Below, one piece after another: positions 5,078 to 11,830 of a stretch of 12,157 bases of DNA. The position numbers and the translations under genes are program-made. Every line of letters starts with the position of its first letter. Position 1 is the stretch's first letter. This DNA comes from DASVBJ01 sp036375895 (GTDB lineage: Bacteria; Actinomycetota; Actinomycetes; JACCUZ01), in assembly GCA_036375895.1 (NCBI GenBank), contig DASVBJ010000345.1, positions 1 through 12,157 on the forward strand, given 5' to 3'. The notes beneath the pieces were generated by a model. That model searched no databases and had not been told where the DNA came from. It saw only the letters and a list, made by a program, of their open reading frames with translations.

Positions 5078-7240
5078 GTGTCCCGACCCGGACGTTCCAC
5101 CGTGCTCGGCGCTGCACTGCTGTCGACGGCCGCACTCGTCGGCTCCGCCCTTGTGACGACCGCGCCCGCCTCCGCTTCCCCGGCCTCGCGTTCAGCCGAC
5201 CCCGAGCGGGTGCAGCGGCTGCTCCTTGACCGGCACGTGCGCGCCGACGCCGCGAACTCCCACACCGTCCGGCGAGGCGGTACCACCGCGCTCGCCCCCT
5301 CGGGGCAGGCGCTCGTCACCGCGGCAACCACGTCCGCCACCGCGGCAACCACGTCCGCCACCGCCTGCTATCAGGTGCAGGTCAGCGGCACGGCCGACCG
5401 CGTCCTGGTCACCTGGGGTGAGCCAGTCGGCCTCGCCTCGCCGGTGTCGAGCTTCCGCCTCCAGCGCGGCGACGGGTTCAGCTGGCGCAGCATCGCGACG
5501 CTTGGACCGAGCGCCCGGTCCTACCTCGACCGGGCCGTCCCGCAGAGCGGTTTGTGGGGCCGCTACCAGCTCATCGCGACCCTGCAGGACGGCAGCACGA
5601 CACCGGCCGGTTGCTGGCAGGGCGCCGGCATGGGGACGGACCTGGTCGCGGTCGGCGGCGTGAACGACCCGAGCGTCCCGCCGTCCTCGCTCGTACAGAG
5701 CGGCATCGCCCCATCCTTCAGCGAGGTGCCTCTTGCGCGCGGCGGAGAGATGTACGACGCCGCGTACTCCCCGGACGGGCGCCGCGTCGTGTACGCGTGG
5801 GCCGCCGACGCCACCAGCCCGGTCAGTCTCTGGGTGCGTCCCGCCAACGGCACCGGTACCGGTGTGCAGCTCAACGCCGACCCCGGTGTCTTCTTCGAGC
5901 CCGACTGGTCCCCGGACGGCACGAGCGTCGTCGCCACCGAACAGGTCAGCGACACCGAGACCCACCTGGTGCGGGTGGACGTCCGCACCAGGGCGGTCAC
6001 CGACATCCCGGGCAGCGCGAACCTGTCCCACCCGACGTGGCTGCGAAACGGCGTCGACCTGGTCGCGACGGACCTGTCGAGCGACACTGCGCCGCTGGTC
6101 CGGCTCCGGACCACGACCGGGGCCCGGTCCGCGATCCCCGGCACGGAATCCGGGGCGGACCCCGACGCCTCGCCGGACGGCACACAGCTGCTGTTCACCA
6201 CGTGGAGCGGCGTCGACACCGACCCGACGTACCTCAAGCGGGTGGCCGTCGCCGGGGGCACGCCCGCGACGGTCAGCCAGAGCGCTGTCACCGGCGACCT
6301 GTGGGGACCTCGCTGGGAGCCCGACGCCAGCCACGTCCTGTGGCTGGACGAGCAGGGCCTCTGGCGCGCGAGTCCCACGGGGCAGGACCTGGGGTACCTA
6401 GGGTCCGGCAGGTCGACCGACACCCGGCTGCTGTACTCCATCGACCTGCGGCGGCCGGTCTCGGCCGGCACCAGCGACTTCACCGGCGACGGTCGAAACG
6501 ATGTCTTGGCGCGCGACAGCACCGGCACGTTGTGGCTCTACCCGACCCGCGACATCAGCGCGCCGTTCTACCCCCGGCGCAAGGTCGGCACGGGGTGGCA
6601 GGGTTTCACGTCGGTGGTGGCCCCAGGTGACCTCAACGGCGACGGCAAGGCGGACGTGCTCGCACGGGACTCCACGGGCACGCTCTGGCTGTACCCCGGC
6701 AACGGTGCGGTCACCTCGTCCTCCAGCTGGCGACCCAGACTCAAGGCGGGCAGCGGCTGGAACGGCATGACCGCCCTGCTCACGCCGGGCGACTGGGACG
6801 GCGACGGGCTGGCAGACGTACTCGCCCGCAACAGGTACGGCGACCTGCTGCTCTACTCCGGCAACGGGATCGGCGGCGTGCGGGCCGGCCGCAAGGTAGG
6901 TGCAGGTTGGAACGGGATGACCGCCCTGGTCGGTGCGGGTGACCTCGGCATCGACGGCCGCTCGGACCTCGTTGCCCGGGACAGCTCGGGTGTTCTCTGG
7001 CTGTACCCGGGTAACGGCACCGGCGGCTTCCTGGCCCGTCGCAAGTTCGGCACCGGCTGGAACACCATGACCGCGCTCGTCGGCATCGAGAGCTTCGGCA
7101 GCCAGACCGACATAGTGCTGCTGGCCCGGGACACCTCGGGTCGTCTCTGGTACTACTACACGCTCACCGGGCTGCGCCTGGAGAGCAACCGCTACCAGGT
7201 GGGCAGCGGGTGGAACGGTTTCTCCGTGATCGCCGGGTGA
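5078..7240 (+). CDS. Secreted FN3-like / TolB-type beta-propeller / FG-GAP repeat protein
   Basis: A 720-residue exported protein. Residues 1-33 are a signal peptide ending APASA|SPA. Next come a low-complexity linker with TAATTSA twice (about 81-94) and an FN3-like domain (96-181) flanked by cysteines C97 and C179, a plausible disulphide. A TolB/PD40-like beta-propeller follows (about 223-436; YSPDGRRVVYA, WSPDGTSVVA, ASPDGTQLLFT). The C-terminus is FG-GAP/VCBS repeats (462-720) with calcium-loop motifs DFTGDGRND, DLNGDGKAD, DWDGDGLAD and DLGIDGRSD; a fifth unit (SFGSQTD) has lost the loop. Each unit ends in a variant of KVGTGWNGMTAL. FG-GAP blades usually make an integrin-like propeller; ligand and role are unknown, and no sortase or transmembrane anchor is seen. 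GTG at 5078 has TGAGG 6 nt upstream; GTG at 5066 and 5012 are alternative in-frame starts. Confidence 0.9.
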   Translation: MSRPGRSTVLGAALLSTAALVGSALVTTAPASASPASRSADPERVQRLLLDRHVRADAANSHTVRRGGTTALAPSGQALVTAATTSATAATTSATACYQVQVSGTADRVLVTWGEPVGLASPVSSFRLQRGDGFSWRSIATLGPSARSYLDRAVPQSGLWGRYQLIATLQDGSTTPAGCWQGAGMGTDLVAVGGVNDPSVPPSSLVQSGIAPSFSEVPLARGGEMYDAAYSPDGRRVVYAWAADATSPVSLWVRPANGTGTGVQLNADPGVFFEPDWSPDGTSVVATEQVSDTETHLVRVDVRTRAVTDIPGSANLSHPTWLRNGVDLVATDLSSDTAPLVRLRTTTGARSAIPGTESGADPDASPDGTQLLFTTWSGVDTDPTYLKRVAVAGGTPATVSQSAVTGDLWGPRWEPDASHVLWLDEQGLWRASPTGQDLGYLGSGRSTDTRLLYSIDLRRPVSAGTSDFTGDGRNDVLARDSTGTLWLYPTRDISAPFYPRRKVGTGWQGFTSVVAPGDLNGDGKADVLARDSTGTLWLYPGNGAVTSSSSWRPRLKAGSGWNGMTALLTPGDWDGDGLADVLARNRYGDLLLYSGNGIGGVRAGRKVGAGWNGMTALVGAGDLGIDGRSDLVARDSSGVLWLYPGNGTGGFLARRKFGTGWNTMTALVGIESFGSQTDIVLLARDTSGRLWYYYTLTGLRLESNRYQVGSGWNGFSVIAG
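5317..5358 (+). repeat. Exact 21-bp tandem duplication inside the secreted-protein gene
   Basis: Positions 5317-5337 and 5338-5358 are identical 21-mers (beginning CACCGCGGCAACC), followed by six more matching bases (5359-5364). The period is seven codons, so copy-number change would keep the frame. It encodes the Ala/Thr-rich linker between the mature N-terminus and the FN3-like domain. Confidence 0.9.
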
Positions 7241-7250
7241 ACCGCCGCAG

Positions 7251-7274
7251 ACCCCGCGGACACCTCTCCGGGGT
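7251..7274. terminator. Hairpin after the secreted-protein gene
   Basis: ACCCCG (7251-7256) and CGGGGT (7269-7274) form a 6-bp stem starting 11 bp after the plus-strand stop codon. There is no T-tract, as is common in high-GC actinobacteria. It lies between convergent genes, where termination is needed. Confidence 0.45.
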
Positions 7275-7296
7275 GATGAGCGGCGACCCAGTTGTT

Positions 7297-7311
7297 CCCC
7301 GACGCCCGGGG
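7297..7311. terminator. Hairpin abutting the XPB stop codon
   Basis: CCCCG (7297-7301) and CGGGG (7307-7311) form a tight 5-bp stem with a 5-base loop, touching the TGA of the minus-strand XPB gene (7312-7314). Read on the minus strand it is followed by AACAAC rather than T residues. With the hairpin at 7251 it fills the 71-bp convergent gap. Confidence 0.4.
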
Positions 7312-8964
7312 TCAGCTCGCGTCGAGCGTGGGCAGGTCGTCTGAGTCGACGATGCGGTAGGCGTAGCCCTGCTCGGCGAGGAACCGCTGCCGGTGCGCGG
7401 CGTACTCCTGGTCGAGGGTGTCGCGCGCTGTCACGGCGTAGAAGCGGGCGGCGCGGCCGTCGGCCTTCGGGCGGAGCACCCGGCCGAGCCGCTGGGCCTC
7501 CTCCTGCCGTGAGCCGAACGTGCCCGACACCTGGATCGCCACCGCGGCCTCAGGCAGGTCGATGGAGAAGTTGGCGACCTTCGACACGACGAGCAGCGAG
7601 ACCTCGCCGGTGCGGAAGGCCTCGAAGAGCCGCTCGCGCTCCCTGACCGTGGTCTCGCCCTTGATGACCGGCGCGTCCAGCCGGCCGGCGAGCTCGTCGA
7701 GCTGGTCGATGTACTGGCCGATGACGAGGACCTGCTCGCCGCGGTGCGCCTCGACCAGCCGCTCCACGACCCGGGTCTTGGTCGCCGTGGTCGAGGCGAA
7801 CCGGTAGCGGTCCTCGGGCTCGGCCGTCGCGTAGGCCAGCCGCTCCGAGTCCGTCAGCGTCACCCGCACCTCGACGCAGTCGGCCGGGGCGATGTAGCCC
7901 TGCGACTCGATGTCCTTCCACGGCGCGTCGTAGCGCTTGGGCCCGATGAGCGAGAAGACGTCACCCTCGCGGCCGTCCTCGCGCACGAGCGTCGCGGTGA
8001 GGCCGAGCCGCCGCCGCGCCTGCAGGTCGGCGGTCATCCGAAAGATCGGCGCGGGGAGCAGGTGCACCTCGTCGTACACGATGAGACCCCAGTCGCGGGC
8101 GTCGAGCACCTCGAGGTGGGAGTAGACGCCCTTCCGGCGGGTGGTCATGACCTGGTACGTCGCGATGGTGACCGGTCGGATCTCCTTACGGGCCCCGGAG
8201 TACTCGCCGATCTCGTCGTCGGTCAGCGAGGTGCGCCGGAGCAGCTCGTGCCGCCACTGCCGGGCCGCCACGGTGTTGGTGACCAGGATCAGGGTGGTGG
8301 CCTGCGCGCGGGCCATCGCTGCCGCGCCGACGATGGTCTTGCCGGCGCCGCAGGGGAGTACGACGACGCCGGACCCGCCGTGCCAGAAGCCCTCGACGGC
8401 CTCGGTCTGGTAGGGCCGCAGCCCCCACCCGTCCTCGGCGAGCGCGATCGCGTGCGCCTCGCCGTCGACGTAGCCCGCGAGGTCCTCGGCCGGCCAGCCG
8501 AGCTTGAGCAGCACCTGCTTGAGGTGGCCGCGCTCCGACGGGTGCACGACCACCGTGTCCGGGTCGACGCGCGCGCCGACCAGCGGCTGCACCTTCCGCG
8601 ACCGCACGACCTCCTCGAGCACCGCACGGTCGGTGGTGACGAGGACGAGGCCGTGCACGGGGTGCTTCTCCAGCCGCAGCCGGCCGTAGCGGGCCATCGT
8701 CTCGGCGACGTCGACGAGCAGCGCGTGCGGCACGGCGTAGCGGCTGAACGTCAGCAGCACGTCGACCACCTGCTCCGCGTCGTGCCCGGCGGCGCGGGCG
8801 TTCCACAGGCCGAGGGGCGTCAGGCGGTAGGTGTGCACGTGCTCCGGCGAGCGCTCGAGCTCGGCGAAGGGCGCGATCGCCCGACGGCACTCGTCTGCGC
8901 TGTCGTGGTCGACCTCGAGCAGGAGTGTCTTGTCGGACTGGACGATCAGGGGGCCGTCTGTCAC
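7312..8964 (-). CDS. DNA repair helicase XPB (bacterial Ssl2/RAD25 homologue)
   Basis: A 550-residue superfamily 2 DNA helicase/translocase, a usual length for actinobacterial XPB. The N-terminal 1-175 is the XPB-specific damage-recognition region. Helicase domain 1 has YQTEAV (185-190), Walker A LPCGAGKT (203-210), the DEVH box (298-301) and motif III LTAT (322-325), followed at once by the XPB RED motif (R328-E329-D330). Helicase domain 2 has QYIDQLDELA (417-426), FSIDLPEA (466-473) and motif VI QEEAQRLGRVLRPK (487-500). All catalytic motifs are intact. Archaeal and bacterial XPB proteins unwind or translocate on DNA and are linked to repair; the exact bacterial pathway is unsettled. The GTG at 8964 has AGAGG 5 nt upstream and gives the family's normal N-terminus; the open frame to 9087 is discarded. 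The next gene upstream on the strand is the 47-residue ORF, then the Helicase_C_3/WYL protein. Confidence 0.95.
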   Translation of the reverse strand: MTDGPLIVQSDKTLLLEVDHDSADECRRAIAPFAELERSPEHVHTYRLTPLGLWNARAAGHDAEQVVDVLLTFSRYAVPHALLVDVAETMARYGRLRLEKHPVHGLVLVTTDRAVLEEVVRSRKVQPLVGARVDPDTVVVHPSERGHLKQVLLKLGWPAEDLAGYVDGEAHAIALAEDGWGLRPYQTEAVEGFWHGGSGVVVLPCGAGKTIVGAAAMARAQATTLILVTNTVAARQWRHELLRRTSLTDDEIGEYSGARKEIRPVTIATYQVMTTRRKGVYSHLEVLDARDWGLIVYDEVHLLPAPIFRMTADLQARRRLGLTATLVREDGREGDVFSLIGPKRYDAPWKDIESQGYIAPADCVEVRVTLTDSERLAYATAEPEDRYRFASTTATKTRVVERLVEAHRGEQVLVIGQYIDQLDELAGRLDAPVIKGETTVRERERLFEAFRTGEVSLLVVSKVANFSIDLPEAAVAIQVSGTFGSRQEEAQRLGRVLRPKADGRAARFYAVTARDTLDQEYAAHRQRFLAEQGYAYRIVDSDDLPTLDAS

Positions 8965-8983
8965 GGGAGCCTCTCGACGCGGG

Positions 8984-8999
8984 CTGGAGCGGGTTCCAG
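8984..8999. promoter_or_regulatory. Inverted repeat next to a TTGACA hexamer upstream of XPB
   Basis: CTGGA (8984-8988) and TCCAG (8995-8999) are inverted around GCGGGT, starting 19 bp before the XPB start codon. On the minus strand TTGACA (9005-9000) directly precedes it and matches the -35 consensus, but no acceptable -10 lies 16-18 bp downstream. A repressor site over a promoter is possible; evidence is limited to the symmetry. Confidence 0.25.
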
Positions 9000-9070
9000 T
9001 GTCAACCATGCCCGGCACGGACGGCTTCCCCGTGCACATCGGCGGGGTCGTCGCCCGCGCAAGATTGGTA

Positions 9071-9114
9071 CTTCGCCCGCCCCGCACCTCGGGGTCGATC
9101 CGGGGCGGGCGAAG
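9071..9114 (-). terminator. Strong hairpin terminator after the 47-residue gene
   Basis: CTTCGCCCGCCCCG (9071-9084) and CGGGGCGGGCGAAG (9101-9114) are exact reverse complements: a 14-bp, GC-rich stem with a 16-base loop. It begins 3 bases after the minus-strand stop codon of the small gene and lies 107 bp before XPB. The strand after the stem (TACCAATCTTGC) is only moderately T-rich. It implies that the small gene is a separate transcription unit. Confidence 0.7.
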
Positions 9115-9117
9115 GGC

Positions 9118-9261
9118 TCAGGGGGTGTGCAGCGTCTCGTCGATGACGTCGAGCAGGGCCTCGGCCTGTGTCGTGTCGGCAAGAGGCTCGGTGGGGATCA
9201 CGGGTTGCGGCGTCTCGGCGGGCCGGGAAACGCGGCGTCGCTGAACTCGGACCTGGCGCAC
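9118..9261 (-). CDS. Unrecognised 47-residue protein between two XPB-related genes
   Basis: I do not recognise this protein. It starts with GTG at 9261, preceded by AGGAGGT (9273-9267) with 5-nt spacing, the best Shine-Dalgarno sequence in the window. Three parts are visible: a basic N-terminus, MRQVRVQRRRVSR (1-13); a proline-rich middle, PAETPQPVIPTEP (14-26); and an acidic, probably helical C-terminus, AEALLDVIDETLHTP (33-47). There is no signal peptide, cysteine or transmembrane helix. A 14-bp-stem terminator follows 3 bases after its stop. Promoter space of 88 bp upstream contains repeated motifs. The acidic helix slightly recalls the LDEIDDVLEEN part of Pup, but the C-terminal GGQ/GGE needed for pupylation is missing. 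The basic/acidic split could suit a nucleic-acid- or partner-binding peptide; that is speculation. Confidence 0.65.
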   Translation of the reverse strand: MRQVRVQRRRVSRPAETPQPVIPTEPLADTTQAEALLDVIDETLHTP

Positions 9262-9294
9262 GGGACACCTCCTGCTCTCCGGCTGGTCGGCTGC

Positions 9295-9336
9295 CCCGTG
9301 ACAACCGCTCTTGTACCCGTGATGACTGTCACATCA
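9295..9336. promoter_or_regulatory. Repeat cluster in the promoter region of the 47-residue gene
   Basis: On the plus strand CCCGTGA occurs at 9295-9301 and again at 9316-9322, exactly 21 bp (two helical turns) apart. Read on the minus strand the units are GTTGTCACGGG and GTCATCACGGG, 9 of 11 alike. GTGACA (9298-9303) and TGTCAC (9327-9332) are also inverted, as are TGATG (9320-9324) and CATCA (9332-9336). This sits in the 88-bp gap upstream of the small gene and may bind a regulator. Confidence 0.35.
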
Positions 9337-9349
9337 AACCCGTCGGTCG

Positions 9350-11728
9350 TTACGAGCCGGTTTCCGCGATCGGGGACACGCCGGTGATGCGGTGCACCGC
9401 GAAGGTGCGCACCTCGTCGCGGTGGTGGTCGTAGGCACTGACGTAGCCGCCCTCGACGCCGATCGGCTCGATGACCCGCTGGCTCGCCTGCCCCTCGGCG
9501 TTGACGTAGCCGATCCACAACGGCTGGCCGGTCGCGACCGCCTCCTGCAGCGTCGCCAGGATGTCCGCCACCGGCCGGCGGTCGAGGCGCACCGGTCCGG
9601 CCGTGCCGCCGTCGCGCCGCACCGCCGTGAGCGCGCGGTCCCCGGCGCGGACGGCGCGAACGGCCGCGGCGAGCAGGGCGTCCGTCGGGCTGACGGGCTC
9701 GGCGACGAGCCGGGGCGGCCGGTGCCGGCCGGTCGCCCGGCGGGAGTCGGGCCGGCGGACGACCACGTCACCGTCGGGCCCCTCGGCGGCGGGGGCGTAT
9801 CCCATCTCGCGCAGCCGGTCGAGGACAACGTCGACCGGCGCCTGGGCCGCCAGCACCGTCGGGGCCAGCCGGCGCAGCCGGAGGTGGACGGCCCGGCGGT
9901 CCGCCACGATCTCGCCGAGGGTCGTCTCGTCGTCGCTGCGGACGTACGCCGAGGCCAGGCCGACCCGGATCTTCCCGTGCCGGCGGGCGACGTCCTCGAC
10001 GAGGTAGGTCAGCGGCTGCGGCACCGGCGTCTTCGAGTGGCGGCTGAACAGGTCGAGCAGGTCGGCGGCCGACCAGCCGGCGTCCAGCGCCCGGCGTACG
10101 GAGGCCTCGCCGAAGCGGTAGACCGTCGCGCCGCCGGTGGACTCGACGTCGGCGACCATCCGGAGGCGGTGAGCGAGGTCCGTTGTGAGCGGCCCCGGTG
10201 CGACGGCGGTGAGGTCGGCCTGCAGCAGGACGTGGTCGAGCGGCTGCGGGAGCAGCGTGGCGAGCCGTTCGGCGGCGCCGGGGCCGTCCCCCGCGACCAG
10301 CAGGCGCCCGTGGCCGGCGAGCGCGCCGCGGCCCACCAGCCCGAGCACCTCGCCCTCGTGCAGGGTCCAGCCGACCAGCTCGTCGCGCAGGACGCCGCCG
10401 CGCCGCGGCGCGGCCCACCGCAGCCGCTCGGTCAGCGACGCCGGCGTGGCCGCCGCGCCGGCAGGGGCGTCGGCGAGAGCGGCCAGCACCGCGCGGCGGA
10501 CCTGCGGCGCGACGCCCCGGTCGAGGTCCGGGCCGAGGGGCGCGAGCACCCGGTCGCGTTGGTCCTTGCGGCCCGCGAGGCCCGGCACCCGGGTGGTCTC
10601 CAGCCAGGCCGAGACGAGGGTGAGCCAGCGGGCGGCCGGTTCGGCGGCGCGCCACTCGTCGTACGCCGGGGTGGGCAACCACACCTCGTCCACGTCGGCG
10701 CTCGGAGCGAGCAGCCCGCAGGTGTGCGCGACCTCCGCGAGCAGCGCGAACGTCGCCTCGTCGACATCGAGGACGGCCGCGCCGCGAGCGCGCTCGCGCA
10801 CCCCCAGCCCGCCGGCCCGCAGCGCCTTCGGCGGCTCCGTGGACCACAGCTCGAGGAGCTCCTCGACGAGCCGGACGACGGTGAACGCGGCACCCGCGGC
10901 GGTCCGGTCGACCTGTTCGGGCGGCCGCTGGGTCAGGTCGAGGTCCGGCGGGACTGGCTGCGGGTGGGCGTGCACCCGGCCGCCACGCAGGTGCAGGCCG
11001 ACCTCGCGCGGCAGGACGACGGTCGAGGCGTCGCCGGCCACCAGCAGCCCGTGGGCCAGCAGCCAGTCGAGCGGGCTGCGTGCCGTGGCCGCGTCGACGT
11101 CGCGGGCGGCCCGCTCGACCCGCCCGGCCGGCGGTCCCCAGGCGAGGGCCTGCAGCGCGTCGAGCGCCCCCGGCGGGGCGGCCGCGAGCTGGGCGTCGAG
11201 CCGCGGCCGGTCGGCGAGCAGGGCGGCGACCCGCCGGGCGGCCTCGACGGGGTCACCGGTCCCGGGCAGCCCGAGATCGGCGAGCAGCTGCGCGAGCCGC
11301 GCCGGGCCGTAGGCCTGCAGGGCCTGCTCGGCCGGCGGTCCGAGGCCGGCGGGCGCGCCGATGGTCTCCCGGACGGTGCGGACCACGACCAGCGCGTGCG
11401 GCTCGCCGTAGACCAGGGCCTGGGCGCGTAGGGCGGCCAAGGCGCGGTCGGTGTCGGCCGCGTCCGCGCCGAGCAGGCGGTGCACGTCGTCGACGTCGAC
11501 CGGGTCGGGCAGCGCGCAGAGCACCTCGACCACCTGCAGGTGGAAGCGGTCGAGGTGGTCGAGGGCGCGCTGGACGGACGGCCGCGTCGTCGCGCGGGCG
11601 GCCAGCGCGGCGAGGTCTGACGGGACCGGGTTGAGCAGGTCGGGCCGGTCGCGCAGCAGCGACTGCAACGCAGCGTCGTCGCGCGTGCGCAGGTCGTCGG
11701 CAAGGCTGCGGGGCCGGTCGGTGGGCAT
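9350..11728 (-). CDS. Helicase-associated (XPB/Ssl2-like, Helicase_C_3) protein with C-terminal WYL-like domain
   Basis: A 792-residue cytoplasmic protein of the actinobacterial 'helicase-associated domain' family (Helicase_C_3), commonly encoded beside XPB. It contains no Walker A or DEAD/DEVH motif and is not itself a helicase. Residues 1-480 are a long, leucine/alanine-rich, mostly helical region with winged-helix-like pieces. Residues 495-620 form the recognisable domain (LDHVLLQADLTAVAPGPL, VYRFGEASVRRALDAGWSA, LTYLVEDVARRHGKIRVG). Residues 721-786 look like a WYL domain (ILATLQEAVATGQPLWIGYVNAEG, then VIEPIGVEGGYVSAYDH and RTFAVHRITGV). WYL domains are known to sense or bind nucleic acid ligands in bacterial DNA-damage regulators, so a role as a DNA-binding partner of XPB is plausible. 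ATG at 11728 is chosen: a TACCGT hexamer 7 nt upstream suggests a leaderless start, although the frame is open to 11830. Confidence 0.88.
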   Translation of the reverse strand: MPTDRPRSLADDLRTRDDAALQSLLRDRPDLLNPVPSDLAALAARATTRPSVQRALDHLDRFHLQVVEVLCALPDPVDVDDVHRLLGADAADTDRALAALRAQALVYGEPHALVVVRTVRETIGAPAGLGPPAEQALQAYGPARLAQLLADLGLPGTGDPVEAARRVAALLADRPRLDAQLAAAPPGALDALQALAWGPPAGRVERAARDVDAATARSPLDWLLAHGLLVAGDASTVVLPREVGLHLRGGRVHAHPQPVPPDLDLTQRPPEQVDRTAAGAAFTVVRLVEELLELWSTEPPKALRAGGLGVRERARGAAVLDVDEATFALLAEVAHTCGLLAPSADVDEVWLPTPAYDEWRAAEPAARWLTLVSAWLETTRVPGLAGRKDQRDRVLAPLGPDLDRGVAPQVRRAVLAALADAPAGAAATPASLTERLRWAAPRRGGVLRDELVGWTLHEGEVLGLVGRGALAGHGRLLVAGDGPGAAERLATLLPQPLDHVLLQADLTAVAPGPLTTDLAHRLRMVADVESTGGATVYRFGEASVRRALDAGWSAADLLDLFSRHSKTPVPQPLTYLVEDVARRHGKIRVGLASAYVRSDDETTLGEIVADRRAVHLRLRRLAPTVLAAQAPVDVVLDRLREMGYAPAAEGPDGDVVVRRPDSRRATGRHRPPRLVAEPVSPTDALLAAAVRAVRAGDRALTAVRRDGGTAGPVRLDRRPVADILATLQEAVATGQPLWIGYVNAEGQASQRVIEPIGVEGGYVSAYDHHRDEVRTFAVHRITGVSPIAETGS

Positions 11729-11735
11729 CCGCCCA

Positions 11736-11741
11736 ACGGTA
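11736..11741 (-). promoter_or_regulatory. -10-like TACCGT for a leaderless start
   Basis: On the minus strand TACCGT (11741-11736) fits TANNNT and ends 7 nt before the ATG at 11728, the distance expected if transcription starts on the start codon. No good Shine-Dalgarno sequence precedes that ATG (only GGGCGG directly beside it). No -35 motif is visible. Confidence 0.4.
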
Positions 11742-11794
11742 GTCGGACGGCGGGTTTGCCCCTTGCCGCGTCGGCCGCGCGGGAACACGGTGGT

Positions 11795-11816
11795 GGGGAC
11801 GGCTCTCGGGGACGGC
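11795..11816 (+). repeat. Direct repeat GGGGACGGC x2 before the right-edge gene
   Basis: GGGGACGGC occurs at 11795-11803 and 11808-11816, a 13-bp period, immediately before the Shine-Dalgarno sequence of the secreted-protein gene. The 102-bp divergent gap has little else of note. It could be a regulator site within the leader, or chance in GC-rich DNA. Confidence 0.3.
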
Positions 11817-11830
11817 ACCGGAGGTCCCAA

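Noticed and set aside
5192..6334. 380-codon minus-strand open frame opposite the secreted protein
   Set aside because: No domain or start signal; the plus strand has a signal peptide and repeat motifs in a consistent frame.
9071..9114. Long inverted repeat as a transposon end or attachment site
   Set aside because: It is a single hairpin with a 16-base loop directly after a stop codon, with no transposase, integrase or target duplication nearby; terminator is the simpler reading.
9118..9261. The 47-residue protein as a Pup (prokaryotic ubiquitin-like) protein
   Set aside because: Only a short acidic helix is similar; the C-terminal GGQ/GGE and most of the Pup sequence are missing, and no proteasome or PafA gene is nearby.
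9262..9310. PafBC-type DNA-damage promoter before the 47-residue gene
   Set aside because: TTGTCACGG on the minus strand resembles the upstream half of the RecA-independent damage promoter (TTGTCRGTG), but no TANNNT lies at the required distance.
7744..9387. 547-codon plus-strand open frame opposite XPB
   Set aside because: Antisense to a helicase with all motifs intact; the product has no recognisable fold and its composition mirrors GC-rich shadow frames.
9392..11431. 679-codon plus-strand open frame opposite the Helicase_C_3/WYL gene
   Set aside because: The translation is low-complexity, rich in R, G, A, E, H and Q with no domain, as expected for an antisense frame in GC-rich DNA. The minus strand carries the recognisable protein.
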